From: Erysipelotrichaceae bacterium
GTDB lineage: Bacteria; Bacillota_I; Bacilli_A; Erysipelotrichales; Erysipelotrichaceae
Direction: 5' to 3'
Assembly (NCBI GenBank): GCA_022772735.1
Contig: JALEZD010000018.1
Span: forward strand, 1-64,000
DNA: 64,000 nucleotides
Positions 27,153 through 37,303 of this stretch are shown piece by piece. The translations under genes were made by a program, and so were the position numbers. The notes under the pieces were generated by a model. The model was not told the origin of the DNA. It did not search any database and saw only the letters and a list, made by a program, of their open reading frames with translations. Each line of letters starts with the position of its first letter. The stretch's first letter is position 1.

Positions 27153-29357
27153 TTAAGTTTTTTTAAGAATTTTATTAGAAAAAAACATCAAAATACCATA
27201 TAAAATCATACCGATAACACTTAATAAACTACCCAATTTAAACCCATAGGGTAAAAATTTAACTTCAACATCTTGATATCCTTCAATAGCCTCAAAACTT
27301 AAAAATCCACCGTTTGATTCAAAAGAATTAACCTTATTTCCATTTATGTAGATATTAAATCCTTTACTAAAAGGAATAGGAATATTTACTATTGTATTTT
27401 TTTCACTAGAAAATCCAAATAAGACTTCATTTTCTTTTAATACAACATAATCTTCTTTAATATTTGAATATCCATTAAATTTAATGTTTTCATCACTTAT
27501 TAAGCAAGTATTTATTTGACATCCATTACTATCATTATACTTTCTATAGATTTTATAACTTTTAACAAATTCAGATTCTGAAATATTTTTATAAATAGGT
27601 ATTCCCTTAAAACTGCCTATTACCTCATATTTATCAAATGGAATATTATTTATATCTGTACTTATTGCATATTTAACATTTAAAAACTCTAAGATTTTTT
27701 TATCTTTTATTTCTAAAACCCAAGGTAAATATTTACTTACTTCAGAAAAGTTGTTCAATTTTATATTTTGATAATTAAGTGTACTATCATAAGTATTTAC
27801 AGACATCAATCCATAATCCAGATTTAAATTATTTGAATAATCCCAATATATAGTAGGAATATCAACATAAACCCTATAAAATCCATTGTCTATTTCCTTT
27901 AAATAAGTTTCTAATTCATCATTTTCACCTAGAACACTATGTACCCCATTAATAAACGATTTGTCAAAATTACTATAGAAACTATTTTTATAAACAGATA
28001 TATATGAATATATACAGAGTTCAAAAACTATAAAATATAAAACATATTTTTTATTTTTAATAAAATGATATGCAATAATCGTTAATAAACAAATTAATAA
28101 ATGATATTTATATTCATTAAATATATTAATGTTATATATATAACCTAAAATAGGAGTACTTATTATAAGAACTATTACAACTATAAAAGTTATTTTTTTT
28201 AATAATTTAAAATCTAATTTTTCATCTAAAACTTCCAACATTAAAACAATATTTATTAAACAAAAATAATTTAACCATCTAAATGTTGCCTCACTAAATC
28301 CCTGATAGATTGAAGAAAAAAATGGAATTAATAACATTAAATATAATATTATGTATATTATTTTATTAATATTTTTTTTAATAATTGAATAAGGGATTAA
28401 AATTGATGATATTGATGAAGTAAAGATAAAAACACTTAAAACACTGTTATATTTACTCACATATCTATATACTGAATTAAACTCATTTAATCTATTACTT
28501 GTAAAATTAAATGGAAAAAAAAGTCCAACTAAAATACTAAAATATATTTTTATTTCAGAATAAAATAAAAAGTCGGAACTTTTTGACAATCGTGGATTAT
28601 CCGACAAAAATAGTATAGACGGTAAAAGGACAATACTTGAAATCAAAACTGCAATAAAATAATATCTAATCAAAATTAGAGTTTTAATAAAAAACTGATT
28701 TATATCTAATCTGTTTTTAAAATAAACGTAAATATAATAAAAAATAGTAAAAAAAGATAAACCAAAAAAGAAATAATAATTAGTAATTATCAAAAATATT
28801 GTAATAAGTATAAAACCATTAAATTTATTTTCAAGTAAATATTTATCAATTGTATAAAAATAAAGTGGTACAAAAATACAGAAAGAATGAAAAAATGGAT
28901 CTTTAATTATATCTAAACTATATGATGAAAATGTATAAAGCAAACTACCAATAATCACAAAAGTGCTTTTAAATCCTTTATATTTTAAAAGTTTATACAT
29001 ACAACAAGATGATATAATAAATTTAATAAATGTCTGTATCATTACAACATAATGATATTTGAGTCTTGTAAATACAAACAACAAATCAAAAATATCTTGA
29101 TAATAAAACATCTTAGACGAATAATAATCATTTCCTAAAAAATAATCCCATGAATAAAAAGGAAATTTAAAATTTTTAATTGAATTTATTATAATATTTT
29201 TAAATGAAACATAAAAAGAACTATACTGTGTCCTCATATCCCATCCAATTACATAAGCTTTTTCGCTAATCAAATAAGGAATAAAAATGAATGAAGATAT
29301 AAATATAGTTAAAAATATTAATATAGATATTTCTTTTAAGTTCTTTTTATTTATCAT
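27153..29357 (-). CDS. YfhO-family membrane protein (GT-C type)
   Basis: This 734-residue protein has about 12-13 membrane helices and a C-terminal beta domain. YfhO proteins are GT-C-like transferases that use polyprenyl-phosphate sugars to decorate wall polymers outside the membrane. The marks are DMRTQYSSFYVSFKN, FPFYSWDYFLGNDYYSSK, EATFRWLNY and the C-terminal IPFSKGFNIYINGNKV/GGFLSFEAIEGYQDV block. It resembles the 51625 protein more than the 43834 one. It is last in the long leftward operon, and the GtrB-type gene 81 nt downstream could feed it. Confidence 0.88.
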   Translation of the reverse strand: MINKKNLKEISILIFLTIFISSFIFIPYLISEKAYVIGWDMRTQYSSFYVSFKNIIINSIKNFKFPFYSWDYFLGNDYYSSKMFYYQDIFDLLFVFTRLKYHYVVMIQTFIKFIISSCCMYKLLKYKGFKSTFVIIGSLLYTFSSYSLDIIKDPFFHSFCIFVPLYFYTIDKYLLENKFNGFILITIFLIITNYYFFFGLSFFTIFYYIYVYFKNRLDINQFFIKTLILIRYYFIAVLISSIVLLPSILFLSDNPRLSKSSDFLFYSEIKIYFSILVGLFFPFNFTSNRLNEFNSVYRYVSKYNSVLSVFIFTSSISSILIPYSIIKKNINKIIYIILYLMLLIPFFSSIYQGFSEATFRWLNYFCLINIVLMLEVLDEKLDFKLLKKITFIVVIVLIISTPILGYIYNINIFNEYKYHLLICLLTIIAYHFIKNKKYVLYFIVFELCIYSYISVYKNSFYSNFDKSFINGVHSVLGENDELETYLKEIDNGFYRVYVDIPTIYWDYSNNLNLDYGLMSVNTYDSTLNYQNIKLNNFSEVSKYLPWVLEIKDKKILEFLNVKYAISTDINNIPFDKYEVIGSFKGIPIYKNISESEFVKSYKIYRKYNDSNGCQINTCLISDENIKFNGYSNIKEDYVVLKENEVLFGFSSEKNTIVNIPIPFSKGFNIYINGNKVNSFESNGGFLSFEAIEGYQDVEVKFLPYGFKLGSLLSVIGMILYGILMFFSNKILKKT

Positions 29358-29359
29358 AT

Positions 29360-30175
29360 TTAAAGATTATTACTTTTCTCACTTTTTTGATAAAAATAAT
29401 TTATAAATTTGGCAATTGGTTTTGGCCAAAATTTTTCAAACATAATCAAATCTTGTGGACTTCTTGTATTTGCGTTTATTTCTCTTGAAGTATGAGTATC
29501 TTGATGTACCCTATGTCCCATCAATGATTTAGGAATAAAAATGAATTTACCACCTTTAATTTTAGCTAATTGTAACCAACCATACCAATCAGAATTTCCA
29601 TTTAACTGATCATTAACAAAAACAGACTTTGATTTTATATTTTTTTTACAAAAAGTAACTGCTGGACAACAAATAGAATCCCCAAGACAAATAACAGATT
29701 TTTTAATTATCGGACTTCCTGCCCAAAACCTAAGTCTAAGTGGTGATAATAAAATTCTCTTTATATTTAAAAGTGTATTAGAATAAACTTTTTCACCATT
29801 TCTTATTTCAAAATAATCTGTAAAAATTATTTGTGCATTTTTTTCTTTATTATATGCCTTAACAATTTCTAATGAATAATTTTTATCATATGTATCATCT
29901 TGGTGAGCGATTGTTACAAGTTCGCTTCTTCCTGCATTCCATGCAAAGTCAAAATCTACTGCATTTCCTCCACCTTTTATTTCATTTACTACAACTTCTA
30001 AATTATATTTACTAGCTAGATTTCTAATATAATCATTATCTGTTGAAGTACCAATTAAAACATGACTAGGATAATCTTGATTTAATACAGATTTTATACA
30101 TTCTTCTAAATATTCAGATTCCTTATACGCCAAAACAACATATGTATGAATTACTTCCTGATTAAATTCCCTCAT
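29360..30175 (-). CDS. GT2-like glycosyltransferase
   Basis: This 271-residue protein begins HTYVVLAYKESEYLEEC, a GT-A-type start. Residues matching a DXD-like site are DDTYDKNYSLEI after TIAHQ. It is a divergent GT2 group with C-terminal MGHRVHQDTHTSREIN. The start at 30175 has AGGGG 9 nt upstream; a longer frame at 30199 lacks this and overlaps rfbC. It is probably a transferase of the repeat-unit pathway, located next to rfbC, so it may use the dTDP-deoxyhexose. That link is speculative. Confidence 0.8.
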   Translation of the reverse strand: MREFNQEVIHTYVVLAYKESEYLEECIKSVLNQDYPSHVLIGTSTDNDYIRNLASKYNLEVVVNEIKGGGNAVDFDFAWNAGRSELVTIAHQDDTYDKNYSLEIVKAYNKEKNAQIIFTDYFEIRNGEKVYSNTLLNIKRILLSPLRLRFWAGSPIIKKSVICLGDSICCPAVTFCKKNIKSKSVFVNDQLNGNSDWYGWLQLAKIKGGKFIFIPKSLMGHRVHQDTHTSREINANTRSPQDLIMFEKFWPKPIAKFINYFYQKSEKSNNL

Positions 30176-30188
30176 TAATAAACACCCC

Positions 30189-30743
30189 TTAGTATTCAAA
30201 ATTATTATCTATATCACAAAGTATTGGATTGTTTTTATCCCTTTGTGATACATATATATCACCATTAAAATATTTACTATAATCTATATTTAAACAATTA
30301 TAATCAAGACCTCTATCATAGTCTTTATTAAAAACATTATCTACTTTATAGTTATATTCTGAATCATCTTCCACAACAAGAACTCCATGTGCAAATCCTT
30401 TCGGAATTAATACAAGCCTATTTTGATTGCCACTAAGCTCTATTAAAACACTTTGACCATAAGTAGGACTATTTTTTCTTAAGTCAACACTAATATCCAC
30501 AATTTTACCTTTTGTACATCTAATAAGTTTAGATTGCGCAAATGGCTCTTTTTGATAATGAAGACCTCTTAAAACACCTTTTTTTAATGTGCTTGAGCAA
30601 TTATCTTGTACAAATTCATTAAAAATACCTATTTTATTAAATGATTCCTTATTGTATATTTCCATAAAAAAACCACGTTCATCTTCATGTTTTGTAAGTT
30701 CAATAACTTTTATAGCATCAAAATATGTTTCTACAACTCTCAT
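30189..30743 (-). CDS. rfbC: dTDP-4-dehydrorhamnose 3,5-epimerase (RmlC-type)
   Basis: This 184-residue cupin-fold enzyme epimerises dTDP-4-keto-6-deoxyglucose at C3 and C5. Typical segments are DERGFFMEIYN, FVQDNCSSTLKKGVLRGLHYQ with the catalytic His, DISVDLRKNSPTYG and VLIPKGFAHGVLV. TTGAGGTG precedes the chosen ATG at 30743; a longer frame begins at 30755. It is about 9 kb away from rfbA and rfbB and in another transcript, an unusual split of the pathway. It could be a 3-epimerase rather than 3,5-epimerase. Confidence 0.92.
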   Translation of the reverse strand: MRVVETYFDAIKVIELTKHEDERGFFMEIYNKESFNKIGIFNEFVQDNCSSTLKKGVLRGLHYQKEPFAQSKLIRCTKGKIVDISVDLRKNSPTYGQSVLIELSGNQNRLVLIPKGFAHGVLVVEDDSEYNYKVDNVFNKDYDRGLDYNCLNIDYSKYFNGDIYVSQRDKNNPILCDIDNNFEY

Positions 30744-30764
30744 AACACACCTCAATCAAAGAAA

Positions 30765-31736
30765 TTATAACATCATTTTATTTAATTGCCTATAAAGCCA
30801 TGAAAATACCATAATATTCCATTTCCTAACAATTTTAAAATATTTATGTTTTATTCCACCAAACTCATTTAAATATTTATTTTTGTACCAATTTGGAAAC
30901 TTATCATTTAAAAGATTAAAACCCATCATTATAGTATTGTATCTATCATCTTTATCTTTGATAAGCGAGCTTCTTAAAAAGCTATTTCCTAAGAAAAATT
31001 TAATATGAATATATTCTAATTCATCTTTATATTCATCAAATAAATTATTATTTTTGTAATAATCATATATTATATTAAAAACTGTAATCATGTTTTTAAC
31101 TTGTTGATTGTTTGTATGAGTTATGCTTGTTGAAACTTGTACATAGCTTACAAATGCTTCATCAATAAATTCAACTTTTTTTAAAATACTAGATAGGCAA
31201 TACAAAAAACATGCATCCTCATATCTATTTCCATCTGGAAATTTCAAATCAGATTCTTTTATTAGTGAAGTTTTATAAATTTTATTCCATAGTGTTGCAA
31301 AAAGCTTAACCATCATATCTTTACCAGCTATATATGGTCCTTCTTTTTCTAGTCTTTCTTTTTTATCACTAACCCACATAAAGTTAGAGACAACCATGTC
31401 TGCATCAGTTTCTTTTGCTTTTGCATACATTTTAAAATACATATCACTCTTAGTATAATCATCACTGTCCAAAAATCCAAAATATTCACCATTTACAAGT
31501 GATAAACCATAGTTTCTAACTGAAGCAATACCCTTATTTTCTTGATGATATACTCTTATTTTATTAGGATATTTTTTGTAGTATTCATCAATAATTTCTT
31601 TACTATTATCACTTGAGCCATCATTAATAACAATTATTTCCATATCATCAAGTGTTTGAGATAAAAGAGAATCAAGAGCTTTAGAAATATATTTTTCTGC
31701 ATTAAAACATGGAACAATAACACTAACTTTAACCAT
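30765..31736 (-). CDS. GT2 glycosyltransferase (EpsJ-like)
   Basis: This 323-residue GT2 enzyme starts VSVIVPCFNAEKYISKA, with VINDGSSDNS, NKGIASVRNYG and DSDDYTK. The start at 31736 has GAGGT 6 nt upstream and overlaps the polymerase stop by 8 nt; a longer start at 31748 is possible. It follows the Wzy-like gene and precedes rfbC by about 20 nt. Sugar and linkage are unknown. Confidence 0.88.
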   Translation of the reverse strand: MVKVSVIVPCFNAEKYISKALDSLLSQTLDDMEIIVINDGSSDNSKEIIDEYYKKYPNKIRVYHQENKGIASVRNYGLSLVNGEYFGFLDSDDYTKSDMYFKMYAKAKETDADMVVSNFMWVSDKKERLEKEGPYIAGKDMMVKLFATLWNKIYKTSLIKESDLKFPDGNRYEDACFLYCLSSILKKVEFIDEAFVSYVQVSTSITHTNNQQVKNMITVFNIIYDYYKNNNLFDEYKDELEYIHIKFFLGNSFLRSSLIKDKDDRYNTIMMGFNLLNDKFPNWYKNKYLNEFGGIKHKYFKIVRKWNIMVFSWLYRQLNKMML

Positions 31737-33288
31737 TTTGTACCTCATTAACTTTATTCAATAAAATCCCAACTAAAAATGCCATAAACATAGTTGTTAC
31801 AAACTGATCTAAAGTATGACCGCTTATATAAGCACATCCCATTCCAGCAACAAGTGAAAAACCATAAGTAATTATTTCTAAATTAACAAATTTTTTGAAA
31901 TTCCTTAAAACTTTATAAACTCCATATATAATTATTAAAACCCAAGGCATACATGTCAAAGCCATTCCAAAATACCCAAGAGTATAAATTTGTTGTTTAA
32001 AATCTTGTTCAAGTACTATAGAACCATTCATAAATGTTGAATATCCCATTCCAAGCAACTTTTCAACAGAAGACACATTTTGCCACTTATAATTCATAAA
32101 TATTGTTTGAATTTGTCTTCCACTCACTCTATCAAAAACAGGCAAAAATATTACATCAACCCAAAACTTTGGATCAAATTTGTAATTGTACCAATCAACA
32201 TAATACATTGTTGGAATTGATGAAGCATATTTACCTCTTATCCCATATTGTTCAAACATAAAGATATAAAAATCATTAAATTCTTTGCTGCCAGGTATTA
32301 ATGGTGCATCTTTAAGAGCTTCTCTTCCTTCATCCGCAACTCCATTTTCTAAAAGTGCTAAATCATTTACTGCATCAACCCTTTGATTTTCAACTGCAGG
32401 AGTATAATTTAATATTAGTCCAAATATTGCAGTTACAACCAATAAAAATGCAAGTATAGAAAAATTCAATTTGTTATTTTTCATAATTAAAGTATCAAAC
32501 AAATATATAACAATGAATGTTGCAGGTATTATAAGTGCACCATATGTACCTACTCGTGTACCAAGTATTTGCATTGATAAACAGTGAATAAGTATTAATA
32601 TTCCATTGAAAATTTTTTTGTTTTTATTTACCTCTTTAATAAAGAAATAAATAAGCATTGGAGCAAGCATAAACATTAAAATGCCAATAGTGTTACCTTC
32701 ATTAAAGAAAAACTTACTTGTCAATTCTCTTGGATGATGCAATTTATATATACCATTAAACCAACTAAAGAAATTAGCAACTGTATAGCCAAAGTATGTG
32801 CTTTTTCCAAATACAAATAAATCACCCAATAAGATTGGAATAGATATCACACTACTCATAAACAAAACAATATTTTTTATTATATTTTCTTCAAACTTAA
32901 ATTTATATACACAATAAATTATTCCATAAGGTAAAACTAAAGTTAAAATATATGTTAATTCTTGAAAATAATTAAATTTAAAATTTGTTGTAAAATCTAA
33001 AATCGGATACAATCTCACAGATTGCATTGAATGTAGAATAAAATATCCAGATAAAAAAGTTCCATATATAACCGCAAATATTGTTGTTTTCTTTTTATCT
33101 TTTTCTTTTATATAAAAAGTCATTAAAACTAACAAAGGAATTATGATAAACCTAATGATTGTAGAAAATCTTGGCAATCCAAAGCTATCTAAAAAATCAT
33201 ATAACAAATAATCCATATCTATTAATGGTTGTAAAGCTATCAACAATATTAAACAAACTTTTAATACTTTTTCATTTATAATTTTCAT
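31729..33288 (-). CDS. O-antigen ligase/Wzy-like polymerase
   Basis: This 519-residue protein has about 11-12 membrane helices with one large outer loop (about 300-400) rich in Tyr, Trp and charged residues, the usual form of Wzy/WaaL proteins. LHHPRELTSKFFFNEGNTIGILM and LGTRVGTYGALIIP resemble the O-antigen ligase family regions. It would polymerise flipped repeat units outside the membrane. It is the only clear polymerase candidate in the window, although four flippases are present. It overlaps the next GT2 gene. Confidence 0.82.
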   Translation of the reverse strand: MKIINEKVLKVCLILLIALQPLIDMDYLLYDFLDSFGLPRFSTIIRFIIIPLLVLMTFYIKEKDKKKTTIFAVIYGTFLSGYFILHSMQSVRLYPILDFTTNFKFNYFQELTYILTLVLPYGIIYCVYKFKFEENIIKNIVLFMSSVISIPILLGDLFVFGKSTYFGYTVANFFSWFNGIYKLHHPRELTSKFFFNEGNTIGILMFMLAPMLIYFFIKEVNKNKKIFNGILILIHCLSMQILGTRVGTYGALIIPATFIVIYLFDTLIMKNNKLNFSILAFLLVVTAIFGLILNYTPAVENQRVDAVNDLALLENGVADEGREALKDAPLIPGSKEFNDFYIFMFEQYGIRGKYASSIPTMYYVDWYNYKFDPKFWVDVIFLPVFDRVSGRQIQTIFMNYKWQNVSSVEKLLGMGYSTFMNGSIVLEQDFKQQIYTLGYFGMALTCMPWVLIIIYGVYKVLRNFKKFVNLEIITYGFSLVAGMGCAYISGHTLDQFVTTMFMAFLVGILLNKVNEVQNG

Positions 33289-33299
33289 AATATACCCCT

Positions 33300-34775
33300 T
33301 TATTTTTTATAAAAAATCAGTTTCATATCTGGATTTATTCCATAGTATGCTTTAAAAACTTCCATATGGTTTGTATCCCACTCTTCAATATCTGCAGAAT
33401 GAATAAATGTTTCAGGCATTCTTATTAACCACGCTTCTTTAACATCTGGATTATTTACGTAATATTCAATCTCCATATTTCTGATTTTCATATAATCGTT
33501 TACTAATCTGTATTTATATAAGTACTCATTAATTTTTAAAAATGTCAAAGTTGAAAATCCAAATACCATTATTGTAAATAATTTATTATTTATATCTATT
33601 ATTGACAAAATAAAACAAATAAAAATAATCAAAAAATAAACAGTATATAAACTTGATCTTGCGCCATAAATAGGACTAATCAACATAACCAAATTTCCTG
33701 TTCCAGCCAACATTAAATATGTAATACCTTCAAAATATTTATCCTTTTTTAAAGGTCTTAATAAATAAAATATACTTATTATATATATTAAATAGAATAC
33801 AGTTAAAAATAAAACGGCAGATCTACTATAAAATATATCAAAAAACATTTTTAAAAAATTTATGTTAGTTTTACTGAATAATTGTTGAGAAATAGAAACA
33901 ATCACCCCTAAAAAATAGAATGGTATTAATAATTTGTTGTGTTTAAAGGAAAATAAAATTAATACTGTGCTTAAAGTAAATATTAAGTAATTGTTTTTAA
34001 CAAAAGTATAATTCAAAAAATTTAACCAATTTATTGAAATCTTGTTAAATATTGATAAAGTTTTCCATTCAGGGTTATCTCTAAGTAATCTATAAGTTGA
34101 ACCAGGAGATAATCTTAAAATCGCAATCCCTAAAATACTTACAAATAAAATTATAATAAATTTATTTAAAAGTTTTTTATTGCTAAAAAAACAATAAATT
34201 ACAATCAATACATTTAAAAAACCTAAAATAGCTGCAATATTTTCAATACAAAGTGGAATATAAATATTTAAAGCTAAACAAAGATAAAAAATACTCTTTT
34301 TAAATTCTTTTGATTCAAAAATAATTCTTTTTACAATATTGATATATATTATTATAAAAACAAGTGGAACAACATATGTATTTCCCATTATAAATGTATA
34401 AGTTTCAATCCTTAAAATATTGGGAACTGAAAAAATTAATGCGATAACTGTAAAACAAATCAAAATAATATTTTTGTTAAATAGTTTAACTATTCCATAA
34501 AATATAGCTGTAAACATTATTGAATTAACTATATTCCATAACCATTTATTATTTGTCATAATCAAACCAAATAATTCACTAAAATATCTACCAGACCATG
34601 AAAGATACAATTTAAATGCCTGCATAAAAGGATTTCCATTTCTTCCCATAACGGCATAACCCCAATCATCACCTGCAAGTGGAGTTAAATATGAAATATA
34701 TAAAAAGAAAAACATTATAAAAATACTAAATACACCAATAATAAATATATCTCTATGTTGTTTTAAATATTTCAT
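33300..34775 (-). CDS. DUF6056-like multi-pass membrane protein
   Basis: This 491-residue protein has about 12 membrane helices. The early motif LTPLAGDDWGYA and the helix-flanking SGRYFSELFG match what I recall of the DUF6056 group, thought to be GT-C-like. NPFMQAFKLYLSWSGRY and CIENIAAI are also group-like. Function is not established: it may be a membrane transferase or help polymer assembly. It sits between the polymerase and a GT4 gene, and its start overlaps the GT4 stop by one base (TAATG). Confidence 0.7.
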   Translation of the reverse strand: MKYLKQHRDIFIIGVFSIFIMFFFLYISYLTPLAGDDWGYAVMGRNGNPFMQAFKLYLSWSGRYFSELFGLIMTNNKWLWNIVNSIMFTAIFYGIVKLFNKNIILICFTVIALIFSVPNILRIETYTFIMGNTYVVPLVFIIIYINIVKRIIFESKEFKKSIFYLCLALNIYIPLCIENIAAILGFLNVLIVIYCFFSNKKLLNKFIIILFVSILGIAILRLSPGSTYRLLRDNPEWKTLSIFNKISINWLNFLNYTFVKNNYLIFTLSTVLILFSFKHNKLLIPFYFLGVIVSISQQLFSKTNINFLKMFFDIFYSRSAVLFLTVFYLIYIISIFYLLRPLKKDKYFEGITYLMLAGTGNLVMLISPIYGARSSLYTVYFLIIFICFILSIIDINNKLFTIMVFGFSTLTFLKINEYLYKYRLVNDYMKIRNMEIEYYVNNPDVKEAWLIRMPETFIHSADIEEWDTNHMEVFKAYYGINPDMKLIFYKK

Positions 34776-35923
34776 TAAAGCACCTCAATAAACTGTTTTA
34801 AAATATCTTTGTTTGGATACTCATATTCTTTTAACTTAGATTTCATAGCCTTTAATTTGCTAGCATCACTTAAAGCGTTAAACAATCCCTCATTTAAAGC
34901 ATTTTGACTGTTTTCTACAATCCATCCATAATCATCATTCATTATCTGTTCATCAACCCCACCAACTTTAGTTGATAAAACAGGAGTTTGAGCAATTAAA
35001 CTTTCATTAACAACTGTCGCAAATCCTTCATATAAACTTGATAAAACAAATAAATCACATTTATTTACGATTCCATATGGATTTTTCATATATCCTAAAA
35101 AATGCACTGTATTAAGTCCAAGATCACTTACTAATTTTTTTAATTCTAATTCTTTTTCTCCACCACCAATTAAATATAGATTGTGGTATATTCCTTTATC
35201 CAAAACATATTTATGCGCCAAAATTAATCTATCTATACTTTTTTGTGGATGAAATCTAGCAACCGAAACAATATTTAATCCATCAAATTCAATAGAACAT
35301 TCACTATCTATATCTTTTAAAACTTTATTAACATCCATAAGATTGTGTATTGAAATACCACTTTCAACATCAAATACCTTTTTATATGCATCTATTGCTT
35401 GAATAGAATCTGCAATATTCAAATCAATATACTGTAGCGCATTTTTCACGAGTTTCATGTGTCTTTTTGAATAATTACAAACACTATAATCAGTTAAAAC
35501 CCAATTAATCTTTTTTTTGCTTTTTCCAAAAGCAGTAAAAATAGTACAAAAGCCTTCTTTAGCCGCAACTTCTACATCATATGGGATTGAATCAATTTTT
35601 TTTCTTTCTTTAATAATTCTATTTTTAATCAAACCTGTTTTCATGTAAAATATCAATCTTAATTTGTTGAAAATTGCCTTTACATCAAAACTTTTTATTA
35701 TTTCAATAAGAGGTCTATCAACACTCGCAAAAAAAGATGAACCTTCATGTATTTTTACATTTTTAGGAATTTCATTTAATAACAATCCTGTTTTATGTAA
35801 AATCAAACAATCAATTTCATAAAGTTCTTCAGGTAAATTTGCCATTAATGTATTTAAAACCCTTGCAACTCCACCCATTTCCATTTCGTCATTCACAAAT
35901 AATATTCTTTTTTTATTTGTCAT
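34775..35923 (-). CDS. GT4 glycosyltransferase
   Basis: This 382-residue retaining transferase has the GT-B fold. The N-terminus RILFVNDEMEMGGVARVLN and the donor-binding VVSVARFHPQKSIDRL, FLGYMKNPYGIVNKCDLFVLSSLYEGFATVVNESL (in parts; EX7E motif ending ESL) are classic for family 4. It transfers a sugar on the cytoplasmic face; the donor is unknown. It overlaps the GT2 gene upstream by 11 nt. Confidence 0.9.
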   Translation of the reverse strand: MTNKKRILFVNDEMEMGGVARVLNTLMANLPEELYEIDCLILHKTGLLLNEIPKNVKIHEGSSFFASVDRPLIEIIKSFDVKAIFNKLRLIFYMKTGLIKNRIIKERKKIDSIPYDVEVAAKEGFCTIFTAFGKSKKKINWVLTDYSVCNYSKRHMKLVKNALQYIDLNIADSIQAIDAYKKVFDVESGISIHNLMDVNKVLKDIDSECSIEFDGLNIVSVARFHPQKSIDRLILAHKYVLDKGIYHNLYLIGGGEKELELKKLVSDLGLNTVHFLGYMKNPYGIVNKCDLFVLSSLYEGFATVVNESLIAQTPVLSTKVGGVDEQIMNDDYGWIVENSQNALNEGLFNALSDASKLKAMKSKLKEYEYPNKDILKQFIEVL

Positions 35924-36869
35924 ATATTTTTAATACCAAACTCTCTAATCCCATTCTTAAAAGCTGAAAAATAATTTTTTTCTTTAATCCATAATTTTTA
36001 TAAACAATATCATTCATGTAATCTGGATAATTATTTTTTAATAATTCCATATTTTGTAATAAATATTCTTTTCTAATATTTTTATTATCAAAATCTTTAA
36101 TTCTAATTGTTGTTATATCAAGACCATGGACAATATACATAGAATATAATTTTTTTAAAATTATTTCTTCATTTCCTGTAGATTTAACATAATCAATACA
36201 ACTCTTTATCGCATCATATATTTCAAATATTTTTTTATTTGCACTATGTGCTATACTTCCTTTTCTTTGAAAATATATATAAAATGGTTCATCGATTTTA
36301 ATTATTTTTTTTGCCTTATATAACAAAATAGGAATAGTGGCTAAATCTTCATAATATTTGCCTTTAGGAAATTTAATATCATTAAACATTTCAATTTTAT
36401 AAAGTTTATTACATGCACTATTATTCATTAAAATAAGATCTGGATTTTCAAATACATTTCCACAAACAAAATTCCCACCACTTGCGAAAGATGTACTTCC
36501 ATCATCATATAGATATTTCATATCACAAACAACAATATCAATATCTCTATCAGTTAAATGTTGAACCATTTTTTCAAACATATCTAACTCAATAAAATCA
36601 TCACTATCAATAAATGAAACATAATTACCATTTGCTTTATCAAGACCATAGTTTCTTGCATCTGATAACCCACCATTTTTTTTACTATAAATTTTTATTC
36701 TGTCATCATTGTATGATTTTATGATGTTTATTGAATTATCTGTAGAGCCATCATCTACTAAAATAATTTCTAAATTTTTATACGTTTGATTCAATATTGA
36801 ATCAATACATCTATTTAAATATTTTTCAACATTATATATAGGTACAATAACACTAATTAATGGATACAT
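35913..36869 (-). CDS. GT2 glycosyltransferase (EpsJ-like)
   Basis: This 318-residue GT2 enzyme shows ISVIVPIYNVEKYLNRC, LVDDGSTDNS, GGLSDARNYGLD and DSDDFIE. It is closely similar to the 62985 protein. It directly follows an extended -10 promoter in the gap after GtrA, so it starts a sub-transcript running down to the YfhO gene at 27153. Its sugar is unknown. Confidence 0.9.
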   Translation of the reverse strand: MYPLISVIVPIYNVEKYLNRCIDSILNQTYKNLEIILVDDGSTDNSINIIKSYNDDRIKIYSKKNGGLSDARNYGLDKANGNYVSFIDSDDFIELDMFEKMVQHLTDRDIDIVVCDMKYLYDDGSTSFASGGNFVCGNVFENPDLILMNNSACNKLYKIEMFNDIKFPKGKYYEDLATIPILLYKAKKIIKIDEPFYIYFQRKGSIAHSANKKIFEIYDAIKSCIDYVKSTGNEEIILKKLYSMYIVHGLDITTIRIKDFDNKNIRKEYLLQNMELLKNNYPDYMNDIVYKNYGLKKKIIFQLLRMGLESLVLKIYDK

Positions 36870-36886
36870 TTTTTATCACCATCACT

Positions 36887-36895
36887 ATTATATCA
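36887..36895 (-). promoter_or_regulatory. Internal extended -10 promoter
   Basis: TGATATAAT on the minus strand lies in the 29-bp gap between gtrA and the GT2 gene, about 18 nt before the GT2 start. It suggests the distal half of the long operon can be transcribed by itself. Confidence 0.5.
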
Positions 36896-36898
36896 TAC

Positions 36899-37303
36899 CT
36901 ATTTTCCCAAAAATATTTTTCTTGAAACAAAGTTATAAACCATAACTATCGCAGTCGCAATAATTTTAGAAATACTTAAAGCGAATATTTTTGTTGCATC
37001 ATACAATAAAAATACAACCACTGTATTTATTAATAGTCCTATAACACTAAGCACTATAAATACAACAAATGTTTGAGTTTTAGACTTATTTTTATCCATT
37101 TCAAAAACCCAAAAAGCTGAAAGAATATAGTTGTATATTACAGAAACACAAAATGAAATCACATTAGAAACAACATAATGAATATTCATTGTATTAGTCA
37201 AAAACAACAATAAATAATAATCAATTAAAAACGCTGTTCCTCCAACAAAAACAAATTTAATTATCTGCATTAATAGTTTATTTTTTAAAATTTTATCCAT
37301 CAT
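36899..37303 (-). CDS. GtrA family protein
   Basis: This 134-residue protein has four membrane helices. FVFVGGTAFLIDYYLLLFLT and NYILSAFWVF match GtrA/GtcA, small proteins thought to move polyprenyl-phosphate sugars to the outer face for side-chain glycosylation. It overlaps the preceding gene by ATGA. A matching GtrB-type donor enzyme lies at 26142 or 46362. Which YfhO/GT-C protein it serves is unknown. Confidence 0.9.
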   Translation of the reverse strand: MMDKILKNKLLMQIIKFVFVGGTAFLIDYYLLLFLTNTMNIHYVVSNVISFCVSVIYNYILSAFWVFEMDKNKSKTQTFVVFIVLSVIGLLINTVVVFLLYDATKIFALSISKIIATAIVMVYNFVSRKIFLGK

